A stretch of DNA of 64,000 bases from contig JAFKGQ010000003.1 of NCBI GenBank assembly GCA_017307755.1, positions 496,001 to 560,000 on the forward strand, written 5' to 3'. Positions 17,249 through 26,464 of the stretch are shown here, one piece after another. The notes below the pieces were generated by a model. It had not been told where the DNA came from and did not search any database. It saw only the letters and a list, made by a program, of their open reading frames with translations. Position 1 is the first letter of the stretch; each line of letters begins with the position of its first letter. Source of the stretch: Chitinophagaceae bacterium. Its GTDB lineage: Bacteria; Bacteroidota; Bacteroidia; Chitinophagales; Chitinophagaceae. Both the position numbers and the translations under genes were made by a program.

Positions 17249-20200
17249 ATGTCGTTAGTGTCTTCGGGCTTAAAGAAGCCGATCGCCGTGATCGTGATCA
17301 CCCTTGGGGTGCTGCTGTTCTCGGTGATGGCGATCTTTACCATACCCATCGATATATTTCCCAAATTGAACCTGCCCACCATCTATGTGATCGAGCCTTA
17401 TGGCGGGATGTCCGCCCAGCAGATGGAAGGGTTTTTTGCCACCCGCATGCAGGATCAATTCCTGTATGTGAATGGCATTAAGAGCATAGAAAGCAAGAAC
17501 ATCCAGGGCATCAGCATTATCAAGCTCACTTTTTATGAAACGACGGATATGGCTGAAGCCTCGGCCCAGGTGGCCTTGCAGGTCAACCGCGCCTCTGCCT
17601 TCTTCCCGCCCGGCGCTCTTCCGCCACAGGTGGTACGTTTTGACGCTTCCTCGCTCCCGGTGGGAGAGCTGGTGTTCAGCAGCCCCAGCCGGCCATTGAA
17701 GGATATTTATGATCTGGCATTGACCCGGGTACGGCCCATGTTCGCCACGGTACCAGGTCTTTCCGCGCCTCCTCCCTTTGGGTCGAACGCCCGCAGCGTT
17801 ATCATCAATATAGACCCTGATAAGGTGAGGGGTTACAATCTTTCTCCCGACCAGGTGGTGGCTGCTATTGCCAAAAACAATTCCATGAGTCCTTCCGGGA
17901 ATATCAGAATAGGCAATACTATGTATGTCACCACCTTGAATTCCCTGGAGCAAAAGGTGGAAGCTTTTGATAATATCCCGGTGGTGGCTACCGGGAACAA
18001 CACCATTTTTGTGCGGGACATCGGCCGGGTGGCCGATGCGGCTGATATTACCATCGACTATGCGCTGGTCAACGGAAAGCGGTCCGTATATATCCCCGTG
18101 GTAAAGACAGCGGATGCTTCCACCTGGGACGTTGTGTCCGGGTTGAAGGCCAGATTGCCGGAGATACAGACGCTGCTGCCGGAAGACGTGCATGTCTCTT
18201 ATGAGTTCGACCAATCTGTCTTTGTGATCAATGCTGTAAAGAGCCTCATGACGGAAGGGATCCTGGGGGCTGTACTCACCGGGTTGATGGTATTGTTGTT
18301 CCTCCGCGACCTGCGCAGTAGCCTGGTGGTCATCATTACTATTCCCGTCTCGGTGCTCAGCGCCGTGCTGCTGTTAAAACTGGCCGGACAGACAGTGAAT
18401 ATCATGACGCTCAGCGGTCTGGCCCTTGCCATTGGGATACTGGTGGACCAGGCCACGGTGACCATCGAGAATATCCATCAGCACCTGGAAATGGGTAAGG
18501 ACAAACGGCAGGCCATCTATGATGCCTGTGAAGAAATATCCTTTCCCCTATTACTGATATTGCTCTGTATCCTTGCTGTATTCGCCCCTGCTCTTATCAT
18601 GACGGGTGTCCCTAAAGCGATGTTCCTGCCATTGTCCCTGGCCATCGGTTTTGCCATGATCGCGTCTTACTTCCTTGCTCAAACATTGGTGCCCATCCTT
18701 TCGAACTGGATGCTGAAGGCGGAGAAATTTATGTACCGGCATGGGCATCAACATGCCCATGCGGGGCTGGCGCTGGATACGGCGGAAGTAGACGAAGTGG
18801 ACCTGCATACCCGGAATGAACAGACGGTGCCTGAGAAGAATGACGGGTTCCAGCGGTTCAAGATGTGGTACACCCGCCGGGTGGAAGGGCTGATGAAGCG
18901 GCGCGGGATCACGGTGACATTTTATTTCCTCCTTGTATTCGGGGCGGCCGGATTTGCATTTGTGACCATCGGCAAAGATCTGATGCCCCGTGTAAACACG
19001 GGCCAGTTCCAGGTGCGTATCAAGGAACCTGACGGCACTCGTCTGGAGGTGACGGAACACAGGCTGCATGATGTACTGGCTATCGTAAATAAGATAGTGG
19101 ATGGGCATGTGGCCATCAGCTCGGCCTTTGTCGGCCCCGTGCCTACCAATTTCGGGTCCAGCAATCTTTATGTGTTCAACAGCGGCACGCAGGAAGGCAT
19201 CCTCCAGGTGAACCTGGATGAAAAATACAAAGTGAATATAGATGACCTGAAAGATGAGATACGGAAGAAAGTGGCCGCCGATATACCGGAAATGAAACTA
19301 TCCTTCGAGCCCATCGACCTGACAGAGAAGATCATGAGTCAGGGAGCATCCACTCCCATCGAGGTAAGGGTAGCTGGCCGCGATATGCGTCAGATAGGAG
19401 GGTACGCCGCCCGGCTGGTCAGCCGGCTGCAGGAGGTGTCGTTTCTGCGGGATGTTCAAATCGCGCAGCCATTGAAATTTCCCGTGATCAATATCAATGT
19501 AGACCGTTTTAAAACGGCGCAGATGGGGTTGAGCCTGTCGGATGTGGCCAGGTCGGTGACGGCGGCCACCAGTTCCAGCCGGTATACTCAAAAGAACCTC
19601 TGGCTGGACGACAGGACCTCCTATACCTACCAGGTGCAGGTACAGGTGCCTGAGTATATCATGCACGAGGTGAGCGATCTGAAAGAGATACCGTTGGTAG
19701 AAGGGCAGCCGCGGCCTGTCCTGGAAGACGTCGCCAGCTTTTCGGTGGATAGTCTTCCCGGAGAATATGACAGGGCGGGGCCCCGCCGCTATGTCACCGT
19801 AAGCGCCAACATCTATAAAAAAGATCTGGCCGCCGCCACGGCAGCCGTTCAAAAGGCGATCGGGGACCTGGGTGCTCCGCCTCGCGGCCTTATTGCCGAA
19901 ATAAAAGGGACTTCCAGTCTGCTGACGGAGACGCTCGATGGTTTGCAGAACGGGCTTGTTATCGCTATCGTTGTCATTTTTCTTTTACTGGCAGCCAATT
20001 ATCAATCCTTCAAGCTATCCCTGGCTGTGCTGACGACCGTGCCCGCGGTGATCCTGGGATCGTTGATCGCCTTGCTGCTCACCGGCTCGACATTGAACCT
20101 TCAGAGCTATATGGGTATGATCATGTCCACGGGGGTATCGGTGGCCAATGCCATCCTTATCGTCACCAATGCGGAAAAGCTGAGGCTGGAATACAGGGAT

Positions 20201-20494
20201 GCGACCCGTGCTGCCGTCACCAGCGCCTCTATCCGTCTGCGTCCTATCCTGATGACCAGTCTGGCCATGATCGCGGGGATGGTCCCCATGGCCTCGGGCA
20301 TGGGCGAAGCGGGTGATCAGACAGCGCCTCTCGGGCGCGCCGTCATCGGCGGGCTGGTGTTCTCCACCCTGGCGGCACTATTGATCCTGCCGCAGGTGTA
20401 TGCCCTGATACAACGCCGGTCAGATTTTTCATCACCCTCCCTGATGCCGCAAGAAACTGCGCAAGCAGCTGCGTCGGAGGATCATCAACTTTAA
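17249..20494 (+). CDS. RND-family efflux permease with altered proton-relay residues
   Basis: The 1081-residue inner membrane pump has the typical RND layout: TM1, a large periplasmic loop, TM2-6, TM7, a second loop and TM8-12. The start is MSLVSSGLKKPIAVIVITLGVLL. TM4 reads LAIGILVDQATVTIENIHQ: the first aspartate of the AcrB D407-D408 pair is kept (D400) but the second is glutamine (Q401). In TM10, GVSVANAIL has alanine (A966) where AcrB has K940. It is an HAE-like exporter by overall sequence. The drug or metal substrate is not evident. It is co-transcribed with tolC and the adaptor gene. Confidence 0.9.
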   Translation: MSLVSSGLKKPIAVIVITLGVLLFSVMAIFTIPIDIFPKLNLPTIYVIEPYGGMSAQQMEGFFATRMQDQFLYVNGIKSIESKNIQGISIIKLTFYETTDMAEASAQVALQVNRASAFFPPGALPPQVVRFDASSLPVGELVFSSPSRPLKDIYDLALTRVRPMFATVPGLSAPPPFGSNARSVIINIDPDKVRGYNLSPDQVVAAIAKNNSMSPSGNIRIGNTMYVTTLNSLEQKVEAFDNIPVVATGNNTIFVRDIGRVADAADITIDYALVNGKRSVYIPVVKTADASTWDVVSGLKARLPEIQTLLPEDVHVSYEFDQSVFVINAVKSLMTEGILGAVLTGLMVLLFLRDLRSSLVVIITIPVSVLSAVLLLKLAGQTVNIMTLSGLALAIGILVDQATVTIENIHQHLEMGKDKRQAIYDACEEISFPLLLILLCILAVFAPALIMTGVPKAMFLPLSLAIGFAMIASYFLAQTLVPILSNWMLKAEKFMYRHGHQHAHAGLALDTAEVDEVDLHTRNEQTVPEKNDGFQRFKMWYTRRVEGLMKRRGITVTFYFLLVFGAAGFAFVTIGKDLMPRVNTGQFQVRIKEPDGTRLEVTEHRLHDVLAIVNKIVDGHVAISSAFVGPVPTNFGSSNLYVFNSGTQEGILQVNLDEKYKVNIDDLKDEIRKKVAADIPEMKLSFEPIDLTEKIMSQGASTPIEVRVAGRDMRQIGGYAARLVSRLQEVSFLRDVQIAQPLKFPVININVDRFKTAQMGLSLSDVARSVTAATSSSRYTQKNLWLDDRTSYTYQVQVQVPEYIMHEVSDLKEIPLVEGQPRPVLEDVASFSVDSLPGEYDRAGPRRYVTVSANIYKKDLAAATAAVQKAIGDLGAPPRGLIAEIKGTSSLLTETLDGLQNGLVIAIVVIFLLLAANYQSFKLSLAVLTTVPAVILGSLIALLLTGSTLNLQSYMGMIMSTGVSVANAILIVTNAEKLRLEYRDATRAAVTSASIRLRPILMTSLAMIAGMVPMASGMGEAGDQTAPLGRAVIGGLVFSTLAALLILPQVYALIQRRSDFSSPSLMPQETAQAAASEDHQL

Positions 20495-20505
20495 AAAACA
20501 AACAT

Positions 20506-21606
20506 ATGCAAATCATAAAGTATTTATTATTCGGTGCTCCACTGGTCTTCCTGGCGGCCTGTAACCAGGCCGAAACAAAGCCTGTGGATAAGGGCGCTGC
20601 GGAGAATGCTGCACCCGCCCGAAGTCACTATACGATGGGAGAAGTCACCGAAGGTCAGATAGGCGCTTCGGTCCGTTTGCCGGCCGTGCTCCGGCCATAC
20701 CTGTCGGTGGACATCTATCCCAAAGTGAATGGGTTTATAAAAGAGGTCCCCGTAGACCGGGGGACACAGGTAAGGACGGGACAGTTGCTGTTGCGGTTGG
20801 AAGCTCCGGAGATCGAGCAGCAGTACGTAGCTGCAAAATCCAAATATCTTCAGGCCTATGCACTCTCACTGGCCAGCAAGGACAATTATGAGCGGCTGGT
20901 GCAGGCGGGCAGGATGCCCGGCACTGTCTCGGCGCACGATCTGGAACTGGCCCGCGACCGGATGATCGCAGACAGCGCAACGGTCCAGGGTGAGATGGCT
21001 GGTTACAAGGCCCTGGAGGCGATGAAGAACTATCTCATCGTGACGGCGCCTTTTGACGGTGTCATTACGGAACGCAATGTCCATCCCGGAGCCCTGGTAG
21101 GCCCCAACCTCAAGGCGGATGACCGGCCGATGCTTGTCCTGCAGCAGGAGAACAGACTGCGCCTGGTCATCGACGTACCAGAGCTATATAGCAATCAGCT
21201 CACCGGGCATACGGTCGTCAGCTTTCGGGTCAGCACGTTGCCGGGAAAGGTCTTCCGGGGCCCTATCAGCCGATCAGCCGGGGCGCTGAACCTGAAATAC
21301 CGTAGCGAGGCCATCGAGGTCGACGTAAACAACGACGACCGGCTGCTAAAGCCGGGTATGTATGCGGAGGTTGAGCTGCCTGTCAGACGCAACACGCATT
21401 CCCTGGTAGTACCGGCCTCGGCAGTCGTCACCTCGCAGGAGAAGAAATATATTATCATCGTGGATCAGGATAAGACGCATTGGGTGGATGTGGTCACGGG
21501 CAATTCAAAAAATGACTCCACGGAAGTTTTTGGCAACCTGCAGGCACATGATAAGATCATTGTCAACGCCAACGATGAGATCAGGGACGGGGCCCCCGTC
21601 CAGTAA
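20506..21606 (+). CDS. RND efflux periplasmic adaptor (HlyD/MFP family lipoprotein)
   Basis: The 366-residue protein has a lipoprotein signal with lipid cysteine C19 (LAAC). Next come a lipoyl/barrel-sandwich half-motif (LSVDIYPKVNGFIKEVPVDRGTQV), a helical hairpin (about residues 110-175), the second lipoyl half (APFDGVITERNVHPGALVG) and a beta-barrel plus membrane-proximal domain. It links the RND pump (17249-20494) to the TolC channel. The gene order channel, pump, adaptor with 6- and 11-base gaps shows one operon. Confidence 0.93.
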   Translation: MQIIKYLLFGAPLVFLAACNQAETKPVDKGAAENAAPARSHYTMGEVTEGQIGASVRLPAVLRPYLSVDIYPKVNGFIKEVPVDRGTQVRTGQLLLRLEAPEIEQQYVAAKSKYLQAYALSLASKDNYERLVQAGRMPGTVSAHDLELARDRMIADSATVQGEMAGYKALEAMKNYLIVTAPFDGVITERNVHPGALVGPNLKADDRPMLVLQQENRLRLVIDVPELYSNQLTGHTVVSFRVSTLPGKVFRGPISRSAGALNLKYRSEAIEVDVNNDDRLLKPGMYAEVELPVRRNTHSLVVPASAVVTSQEKKYIIIVDQDKTHWVDVVTGNSKNDSTEVFGNLQAHDKIIVNANDEIRDGAPVQ

Positions 21607-21622
21607 CCCTTCTTAAATCTGT

Positions 21623-22165
21623 ATGATGAACCGGACCAAAACTGCCCAACTCGGATTGTACGCTATCCTCGTCAGCGGGGACTATAGTTCCTTAAAATTT
21701 AATAAGTCCCTGCTGGCCTTCCGCTATCGTATCGATATTGTCCCGCTGGACGAGTTTGAAAGAAAATACGGCGCCGTATTCGAAGCCGGGATGCCGTCAT
21801 TGCTGGTGCAGGACGTGCCTATAAAGTATTCCGACAGCAAAAAGCAGGAAAGGACTGTTTGTATAAGCAGTAACCTGGAGCGGAATATCCGGGAAAACTA
21901 TCCACAATATATCCGTCTGTTGGAAAAAGGATATGTTGTGCTGCTGAAGACATTCAAGACCTTACGCACGGATAAAAAAGGCTGGAACAGCCCCGACACC
22001 ATCCGGGAATATCTTCTCGAAACCTACCAGTTCTGTCAGAATTTCCGGGCTTGTCTTAAGCTCACGGTCGGAGATCCGTTCAGCCTGGGGGATTTCTTTG
22101 GTTGTGTGGTGGGCAGCAGCAAGGTCATCAAATACCATCTATCCGGGTTCTTTTGGGATGGATAA
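21623..22165 (+). CDS. Hypothetical protein of the efflux operon
   Basis: A 180-residue soluble protein starting MMNRTKTAQLGLYAILVSGDY (the second ATG at 21626 is an equally good start). I recognise no domain. It contains several cysteines, basic patches and a DFFGCVVGSSKVIKYHL C terminus. It follows the adaptor gene by 16 bases on the same strand and is probably the last gene of the efflux operon. It converges with the second DUF47 gene, one base apart between stops. A regulatory role for the pump is possible but unsupported. Confidence 0.65.
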   Translation: MMNRTKTAQLGLYAILVSGDYSSLKFNKSLLAFRYRIDIVPLDEFERKYGAVFEAGMPSLLVQDVPIKYSDSKKQERTVCISSNLERNIRENYPQYIRLLEKGYVVLLKTFKTLRTDKKGWNSPDTIREYLLETYQFCQNFRACLKLTVGDPFSLGDFFGCVVGSSKVIKYHLSGFFWDG

Positions 22166-22166
22166 G

Positions 22167-22814
22167 CTACGCGTATTTAATAATAATGGACTCTATCACA
22201 TTGGTGGCGTCCTCGCATTTGTCGGTGGCGATCTCCATTGCCTGGTAGATCTCCCTTTTTTTGATCACTTCCTTGGCGTCCGGCTCGCCTTCGAACAGTC
22301 TGTCGATGCTCATGTCGAAGATGTCGTCAGCCTGGTTCTCGATGTTATTGACCTTTACCAGGGCGTCGGTGATCTTCCGCATGTGCCGCATGTTCCGTAG
22401 TTCCCGGACAGCTTCCCGGATCGATGCGGAACCTTGTTCAATGAGATCGGCCAGCTTCTGGATACCAATGTCATTTGGGTTGACCCTGTAGAAGTTGATC
22501 TTTTTGGCGGAAGAATAGATATAATCGCAGATATCATCCAGGGCGCTGGCCAGATAATGGATGTCTTCGCGGTCGAAGGGGGTGATAAAATTACGTCCCA
22601 GCTCGGTATAGATCTGATGCGTCAGCTCGTCATTGATATGCTCCTGGTTCTCCAGCCCCGCGATCAGCTCTTCACGCTTGTCAAAGTCCACTTCCGAAAC
22701 CACCGCTTTTAGCGCTTTGCCCATGCCGTACACATTTTCTGCGACTTCCTCGAAGAGAGAATAGAACACCTGGTCCTTTGGCATGAACACTTTCATGATT
22801 GAATTGAATCCCAT
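22167..22814 (-). CDS. Second DUF47 / PhoU-like protein
   Basis: A 215-residue protein colinear with the DUF47 protein at 4291-4938: same length, no gaps, identical C-terminal ESIIIKYA, and long identical blocks such as NFITPFDREDIHYLAS. Like its paralog it has repeated acidic metal-binding helices. No Pit gene is next to it. It is divergent from the Pho-controlled TonB receptor gene at 23148. It may regulate the distant Pit transporter, or another phosphate transporter, under different conditions; that is an inference. Confidence 0.85.
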   Translation of the reverse strand: MGFNSIMKVFMPKDQVFYSLFEEVAENVYGMGKALKAVVSEVDFDKREELIAGLENQEHINDELTHQIYTELGRNFITPFDREDIHYLASALDDICDYIYSSAKKINFYRVNPNDIGIQKLADLIEQGSASIREAVRELRNMRHMRKITDALVKVNNIENQADDIFDMSIDRLFEGEPDAKEVIKKREIYQAMEIATDKCEDATNVIESIIIKYA

Positions 22815-23017
22815 CGGAGAGAAATTTTATTAAAATTACACGGCAATAGACCCGGGATAAGCAGGAATTAATATGGTAATGATTTCTTAATACGCCCCTG
22901 ACGAGCGTTACTTTTCCGTGATATTTACCCCCTGCTCTGACAATTCGCTAATAATTACTAAAGTAAGCCTTGTAACGCTCTTTTTGGAAAATTATTTTTA
23001 CAAGGTGCTAATTTTAA

Positions 23018-23051
23018 ATGATATACAAATTCTATACAAATTGTATATCAT
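23018..23051. repeat. Inverted repeat containing 11-bp-period TATACA direct repeats
   Basis: ATGATATACAA (23018-23028) and TTGTATATCAT (23041-23051) form a perfect 11-bp inverted repeat with a 12-base centre. Overlaid on it, TATACA at 23022 and 23033 and TATATC at 23044 repeat every 11 bp. This lies between the divergent DUF47 and TonB receptor genes, 18 bp upstream of the Pho-type box. It could be a further OmpR/PhoB-type site or an independent dimeric regulator operator. Confidence 0.45.
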
Positions 23052-23068
23052 CATTTTGTTACGCCCGG

Positions 23069-23124
23069 TTTACAATTTCTTAACATTGGGGTAACCTGCC
23101 GGTAACATGTCAGAAGTTCCTTTG
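23069..23124 (+). promoter_or_regulatory. Candidate Pho-box promoter (best of four)
   Basis: Four hexamers, TTTACA (23069), TTAACA (23080), GTAACC (23091) and GTAACA (23102), are each separated by 5 bp, giving an exact 11-bp period. Nine bp later comes TTCCTTTG (23117-23124), one mismatch from the TAnnTTTG -7 element. The start codon of the TonB receptor is 23 bases further. There is no separate -33 element; the repeats occupy that position, as expected for a PhoB-activated promoter. Confidence 0.72.
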
Positions 23125-23147
23125 CAGCAAATTTTAACTATTCGTTT

Positions 23148-26100
23148 ATGTCGCGTTTCAGACTATTGCTTATGTTCAGCATGATCGCTCTTCTCACCGG
23201 CGGACTTGTCCGTGCACAGGAGACGACTGCTACGCTTAATGGTACCGTTTATGATTCCAAGGGAGCCCCTGTTCCGGGCGCATCCGTGGTAGTAAAACAT
23301 GAACCTACCGGCTATTCCACAGGGACCCAAACCAATAACAAAGGAATTTTTGTTATCCCCAACCTGAGAGTGGGTGGACCTTATACTGTAAAAATTTCTT
23401 TTACGGGCTATAAGGAAGAGACGATCTCCGATCTGAACCTGGTGTTGGGAGACAACCCTGATCTGAATGTCGGATTGAAGCTCAACGAGACTGCCCTGAC
23501 GGAAGTGGTGGTCGTCGGCGGAAGAAGAGTGCAGACCACTGGCGGCACTACGGTAGGAAGGGCTCAGCTGACTACCCTGCCTACGTTGGGAAGAAGTCTC
23601 TCCGACTTTACCCGGCTAAACCCTCAATCCAATAACAACTCTTTTGGAGGAAGCAATTTCCGTTATAACAATATTACATTGGATGGCGCTATGAACAATG
23701 ACGCCATCGGCTTTAGCAACTCCTTTGGCGGCACCAGCGGCGGCGGCCAGTCCGGTACGGCCGGCTCCGGCACCCGTACCAACCCTTACAGCCTGGATGT
23801 TATCCAGGAAGTACAGGTGCAGCTGGCTCCTTATGACGTAAAGCTGGGTAATTTCACCGGCGGTACCGTCAATGCAGTTACCAAGAGCGGTACCAATGAT
23901 TTTCATGGTTCTGTATATGGCTATGGCAGGAACCAGACCCTGGTGGGAAAAAGCCCGGATGCTGCCAAGAAGTCCATCGGCTCCGACTTTTATGATTACC
24001 AATACGGCGCCACCCTCAGTGGTCCCATCATCAAGAACAAATTGTTCTTTATCGCCAACTTTGAGCTTACCCGCCGCCAGGAGCCTACTTTTTATAATGT
24101 AGGAGATGCCGGTGCCGCGATGACGCAGACACAGGCCGACCAGATCACGGCTGCCTTTAAGGCACATGGCTTTGATCCCGGCTCCTATGCTCCCGGAAAG
24201 ATCTTTACCAACAGCGATAAATACTTTGGACGTGTAGACTACAACATCAGCCCCAAGACCGTGCTGACAGTGAGAGGCATCTATACCAAGGGCTGGGGGA
24301 ACAACCTGGAACGTACGCCTGCCGTATATCAGTTCAGTTCCACCGACTTTACCCAATACAGCAAAAATATCAATATCGTAGCAGAACTGAAGACCAAGTT
24401 CAGCAATACGGTGAATAACCAGCTTATTCTCGGTTATATCAATGTCCACGACTACCGCGATTTCCCCGGTGCTTTTAATAATGTAACACCTTATGTGGAC
24501 ATCACCAATGGCGCCGCCAACATCTGGCTGGGTACCTGGCGTGAGGCTTCGATCTATGACCAGAAGCAAAAGACCTTTGAGTTCACGGATAATGTCACCT
24601 GGAACAAGGGTATCCATAAATTCACTTTTGGCACGCACAACGAATTCTATGATTTCAATTATGGGTTCGTCAATAGCTGGAATGGCCGTTGGCAATATGG
24701 TGGCGTTGACAGCTTTTTGATCGACCACCCCAGCCGTATCCGGGCTGCCTATGAACCCGGTGCCGGCAAGAATAATTATGATGAGCTGCGGACCAACACG
24801 CCCGGCAGCAAGTTCAAGGTGGGTCTGATCAGTGTGTATGCAGAGGATGAGATCGCTGTCACGAAGCGCTTTAAGATCACCCCCGGGATTCGCGCGGATT
24901 ACTCTTATGTGGGTGATCAGCCTGTCACTGACCCGGCGCTTAATGCTACAACAGAGTACGTAAGCCCGAACCCGACGTATACGCATACGCCCTTTTCAAA
25001 ATTCGATAACAAGTGGTTTGGCAATGTTGTCCTCTCTCCCCGTCTGGGTTTTAACTGGGATGTCAAGGGCGACAAGTCTGTCGTGGTAAGAGGCGGTACC
25101 GGTATCTTCACCGGTCGTATCCCCTTTGCCTGGCTGGGATATGCCTATACGCTGAGCGGACCTAATTTCAACAACATAGACTACAAGCCGAAAGCGGGTA
25201 CGCAGGTTAATCTGGTTGGACCAGACAACCTGGTATCTACCATTGGCGCGGTCAGCCCTGGTTCCATTATTACCCGTGAGATCGACCTGGTGGACAATAA
25301 GTTCAAGCTGCCCACCGTCTGGCGCAGCAGTGTAGCCGTAGACTATAAGTTTGGTCATGGCTATAAGGCTACTTTCGAAGCGATGTACACCAAGACGATA
25401 CACGATGTCCTGTTCCAGCAGATCAACAAGAAGGACTCGGTACAGTACTATTCCACTGGCCCCACCCAGACACCCGTGTATGTGGGCGGCAATCTCAACA
25501 AAAATTTTGCGAACTTATTCCTGCTGACCAACACCAGCCAGGGCTGGCGGTATAACATCACGGGCCAGATTTCCAAGACCTCCGATATGATCCGTAATGG
25601 TCATGGCGGCGGCTTTATCTACAACTGGTCTGTTGCCTATACTTATGGCATGTCCAAGGACGTAGCCAATGGTATCCGCAACTCCATGCAGAGTAACTGG
25701 GATTACAATCCTACGATATCTTCCAACAATCCCCAACTGGGCTATTCGAACTTCGATCTTCGTCATCATATCGTAGCTACCCTGGGTGGAGCGTATAGCT
25801 GGAATCCGGTGCATACCACTTCGCTGAATTTCTTCTATTCCGGTCAGTCCGGCAGCCCTTACACCGTGATCTATGCCGGCGTACCGGGCAATATCCTCAA
25901 CCCCAATTCGGCGCTGCCATATATTCCGACGGTGGCTGAATCGCAGACGATGATCACGTCCGCTACCCGCGATGCTTTCAACGCTTTTGTGGATGCCGAC
26001 AGCTATCTGAAGACAAGAAGGGGTAAATATGCTGAGCGTAATGGGATGCGTACGCCCTGGAACCATGAGCTGGACCTGAAGCTGATGCATGAGTTCCACC

Positions 26101-26399
26101 TCAGCAGTACCAACAGACAGCATACCCTGGCCATCAGCCTGGACATCTTTAACGTGCTGAACCTGATCAACAACGATTGGGGGCATATCACTTTTGTGAG
26201 CAACCTGAACAACTATACGGTGAACTTCCTGAAGTTTGTGAAAGATAATGATGGCACCGGCAAGGCGCCTGGCGATCCCAGTACAGGATACACTCCGACC
26301 TTCCAGTTCACACAGCCTACCTATGGCAACCATTATTACTACAACGACCCGATCAACTCCCGTTGGCAAGGTCAGTTAGGTATCAAGTACACGTTCTAA
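23148..26399 (+). CDS. TonB-dependent outer membrane receptor linked to pst
   Basis: The 1083-residue protein has a signal peptide (ending near LVRAQ) and a carboxypeptidase-regulatory-like domain (TTATLNGTVYDSKGAPVPG). The Oar-like plug region carries VVVGGRRVQTTGG and a PTLGRSLSDFTRLNP stretch. The long barrel ends WQGQLGIKYTF with terminal phenylalanine. It is not of the SusC type: no SusD follows. Instead pstS and the phosphate ABC operon follow after a terminator. Its promoter carries the best candidate Pho box of the window. Import of a phosphorus-containing ligand is the most likely role, by context only. Confidence 0.88.
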   Translation: MSRFRLLLMFSMIALLTGGLVRAQETTATLNGTVYDSKGAPVPGASVVVKHEPTGYSTGTQTNNKGIFVIPNLRVGGPYTVKISFTGYKEETISDLNLVLGDNPDLNVGLKLNETALTEVVVVGGRRVQTTGGTTVGRAQLTTLPTLGRSLSDFTRLNPQSNNNSFGGSNFRYNNITLDGAMNNDAIGFSNSFGGTSGGGQSGTAGSGTRTNPYSLDVIQEVQVQLAPYDVKLGNFTGGTVNAVTKSGTNDFHGSVYGYGRNQTLVGKSPDAAKKSIGSDFYDYQYGATLSGPIIKNKLFFIANFELTRRQEPTFYNVGDAGAAMTQTQADQITAAFKAHGFDPGSYAPGKIFTNSDKYFGRVDYNISPKTVLTVRGIYTKGWGNNLERTPAVYQFSSTDFTQYSKNINIVAELKTKFSNTVNNQLILGYINVHDYRDFPGAFNNVTPYVDITNGAANIWLGTWREASIYDQKQKTFEFTDNVTWNKGIHKFTFGTHNEFYDFNYGFVNSWNGRWQYGGVDSFLIDHPSRIRAAYEPGAGKNNYDELRTNTPGSKFKVGLISVYAEDEIAVTKRFKITPGIRADYSYVGDQPVTDPALNATTEYVSPNPTYTHTPFSKFDNKWFGNVVLSPRLGFNWDVKGDKSVVVRGGTGIFTGRIPFAWLGYAYTLSGPNFNNIDYKPKAGTQVNLVGPDNLVSTIGAVSPGSIITREIDLVDNKFKLPTVWRSSVAVDYKFGHGYKATFEAMYTKTIHDVLFQQINKKDSVQYYSTGPTQTPVYVGGNLNKNFANLFLLTNTSQGWRYNITGQISKTSDMIRNGHGGGFIYNWSVAYTYGMSKDVANGIRNSMQSNWDYNPTISSNNPQLGYSNFDLRHHIVATLGGAYSWNPVHTTSLNFFYSGQSGSPYTVIYAGVPGNILNPNSALPYIPTVAESQTMITSATRDAFNAFVDADSYLKTRRGKYAERNGMRTPWNHELDLKLMHEFHLSSTNRQHTLAISLDIFNVLNLINNDWGHITFVSNLNNYTVNFLKFVKDNDGTGKAPGDPSTGYTPTFQFTQPTYGNHYYYNDPINSRWQGQLGIKYTF

Positions 26400-26420
26400 A
26401 CTTATTATAGAATTAACCTG

Positions 26421-26448
26421 AAAAACCCCGCTCCAGCGGGGTTTTTTT
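26421..26448 (+). terminator. Rho-independent terminator between the receptor and pstS
   Basis: CCCCGCT (26426-26432), a CC loop and AGCGGGG (26435-26441), flanked by AAAAA on the left and seven T on the right. It stands 21 bases after the receptor stop and 16 bases before pstS. No promoter is visible in the remaining gap, so it probably attenuates rather than fully stops transcription into pst. Confidence 0.85.
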
Positions 26449-26464
26449 GTAGGTTTAAAAAAAA

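Noticed and set aside
23616..24986. Open frame of 456 codons antisense to the TonB receptor
   Set aside because: No signal, domain or promoter; it mirrors the codon pattern of the real gene.
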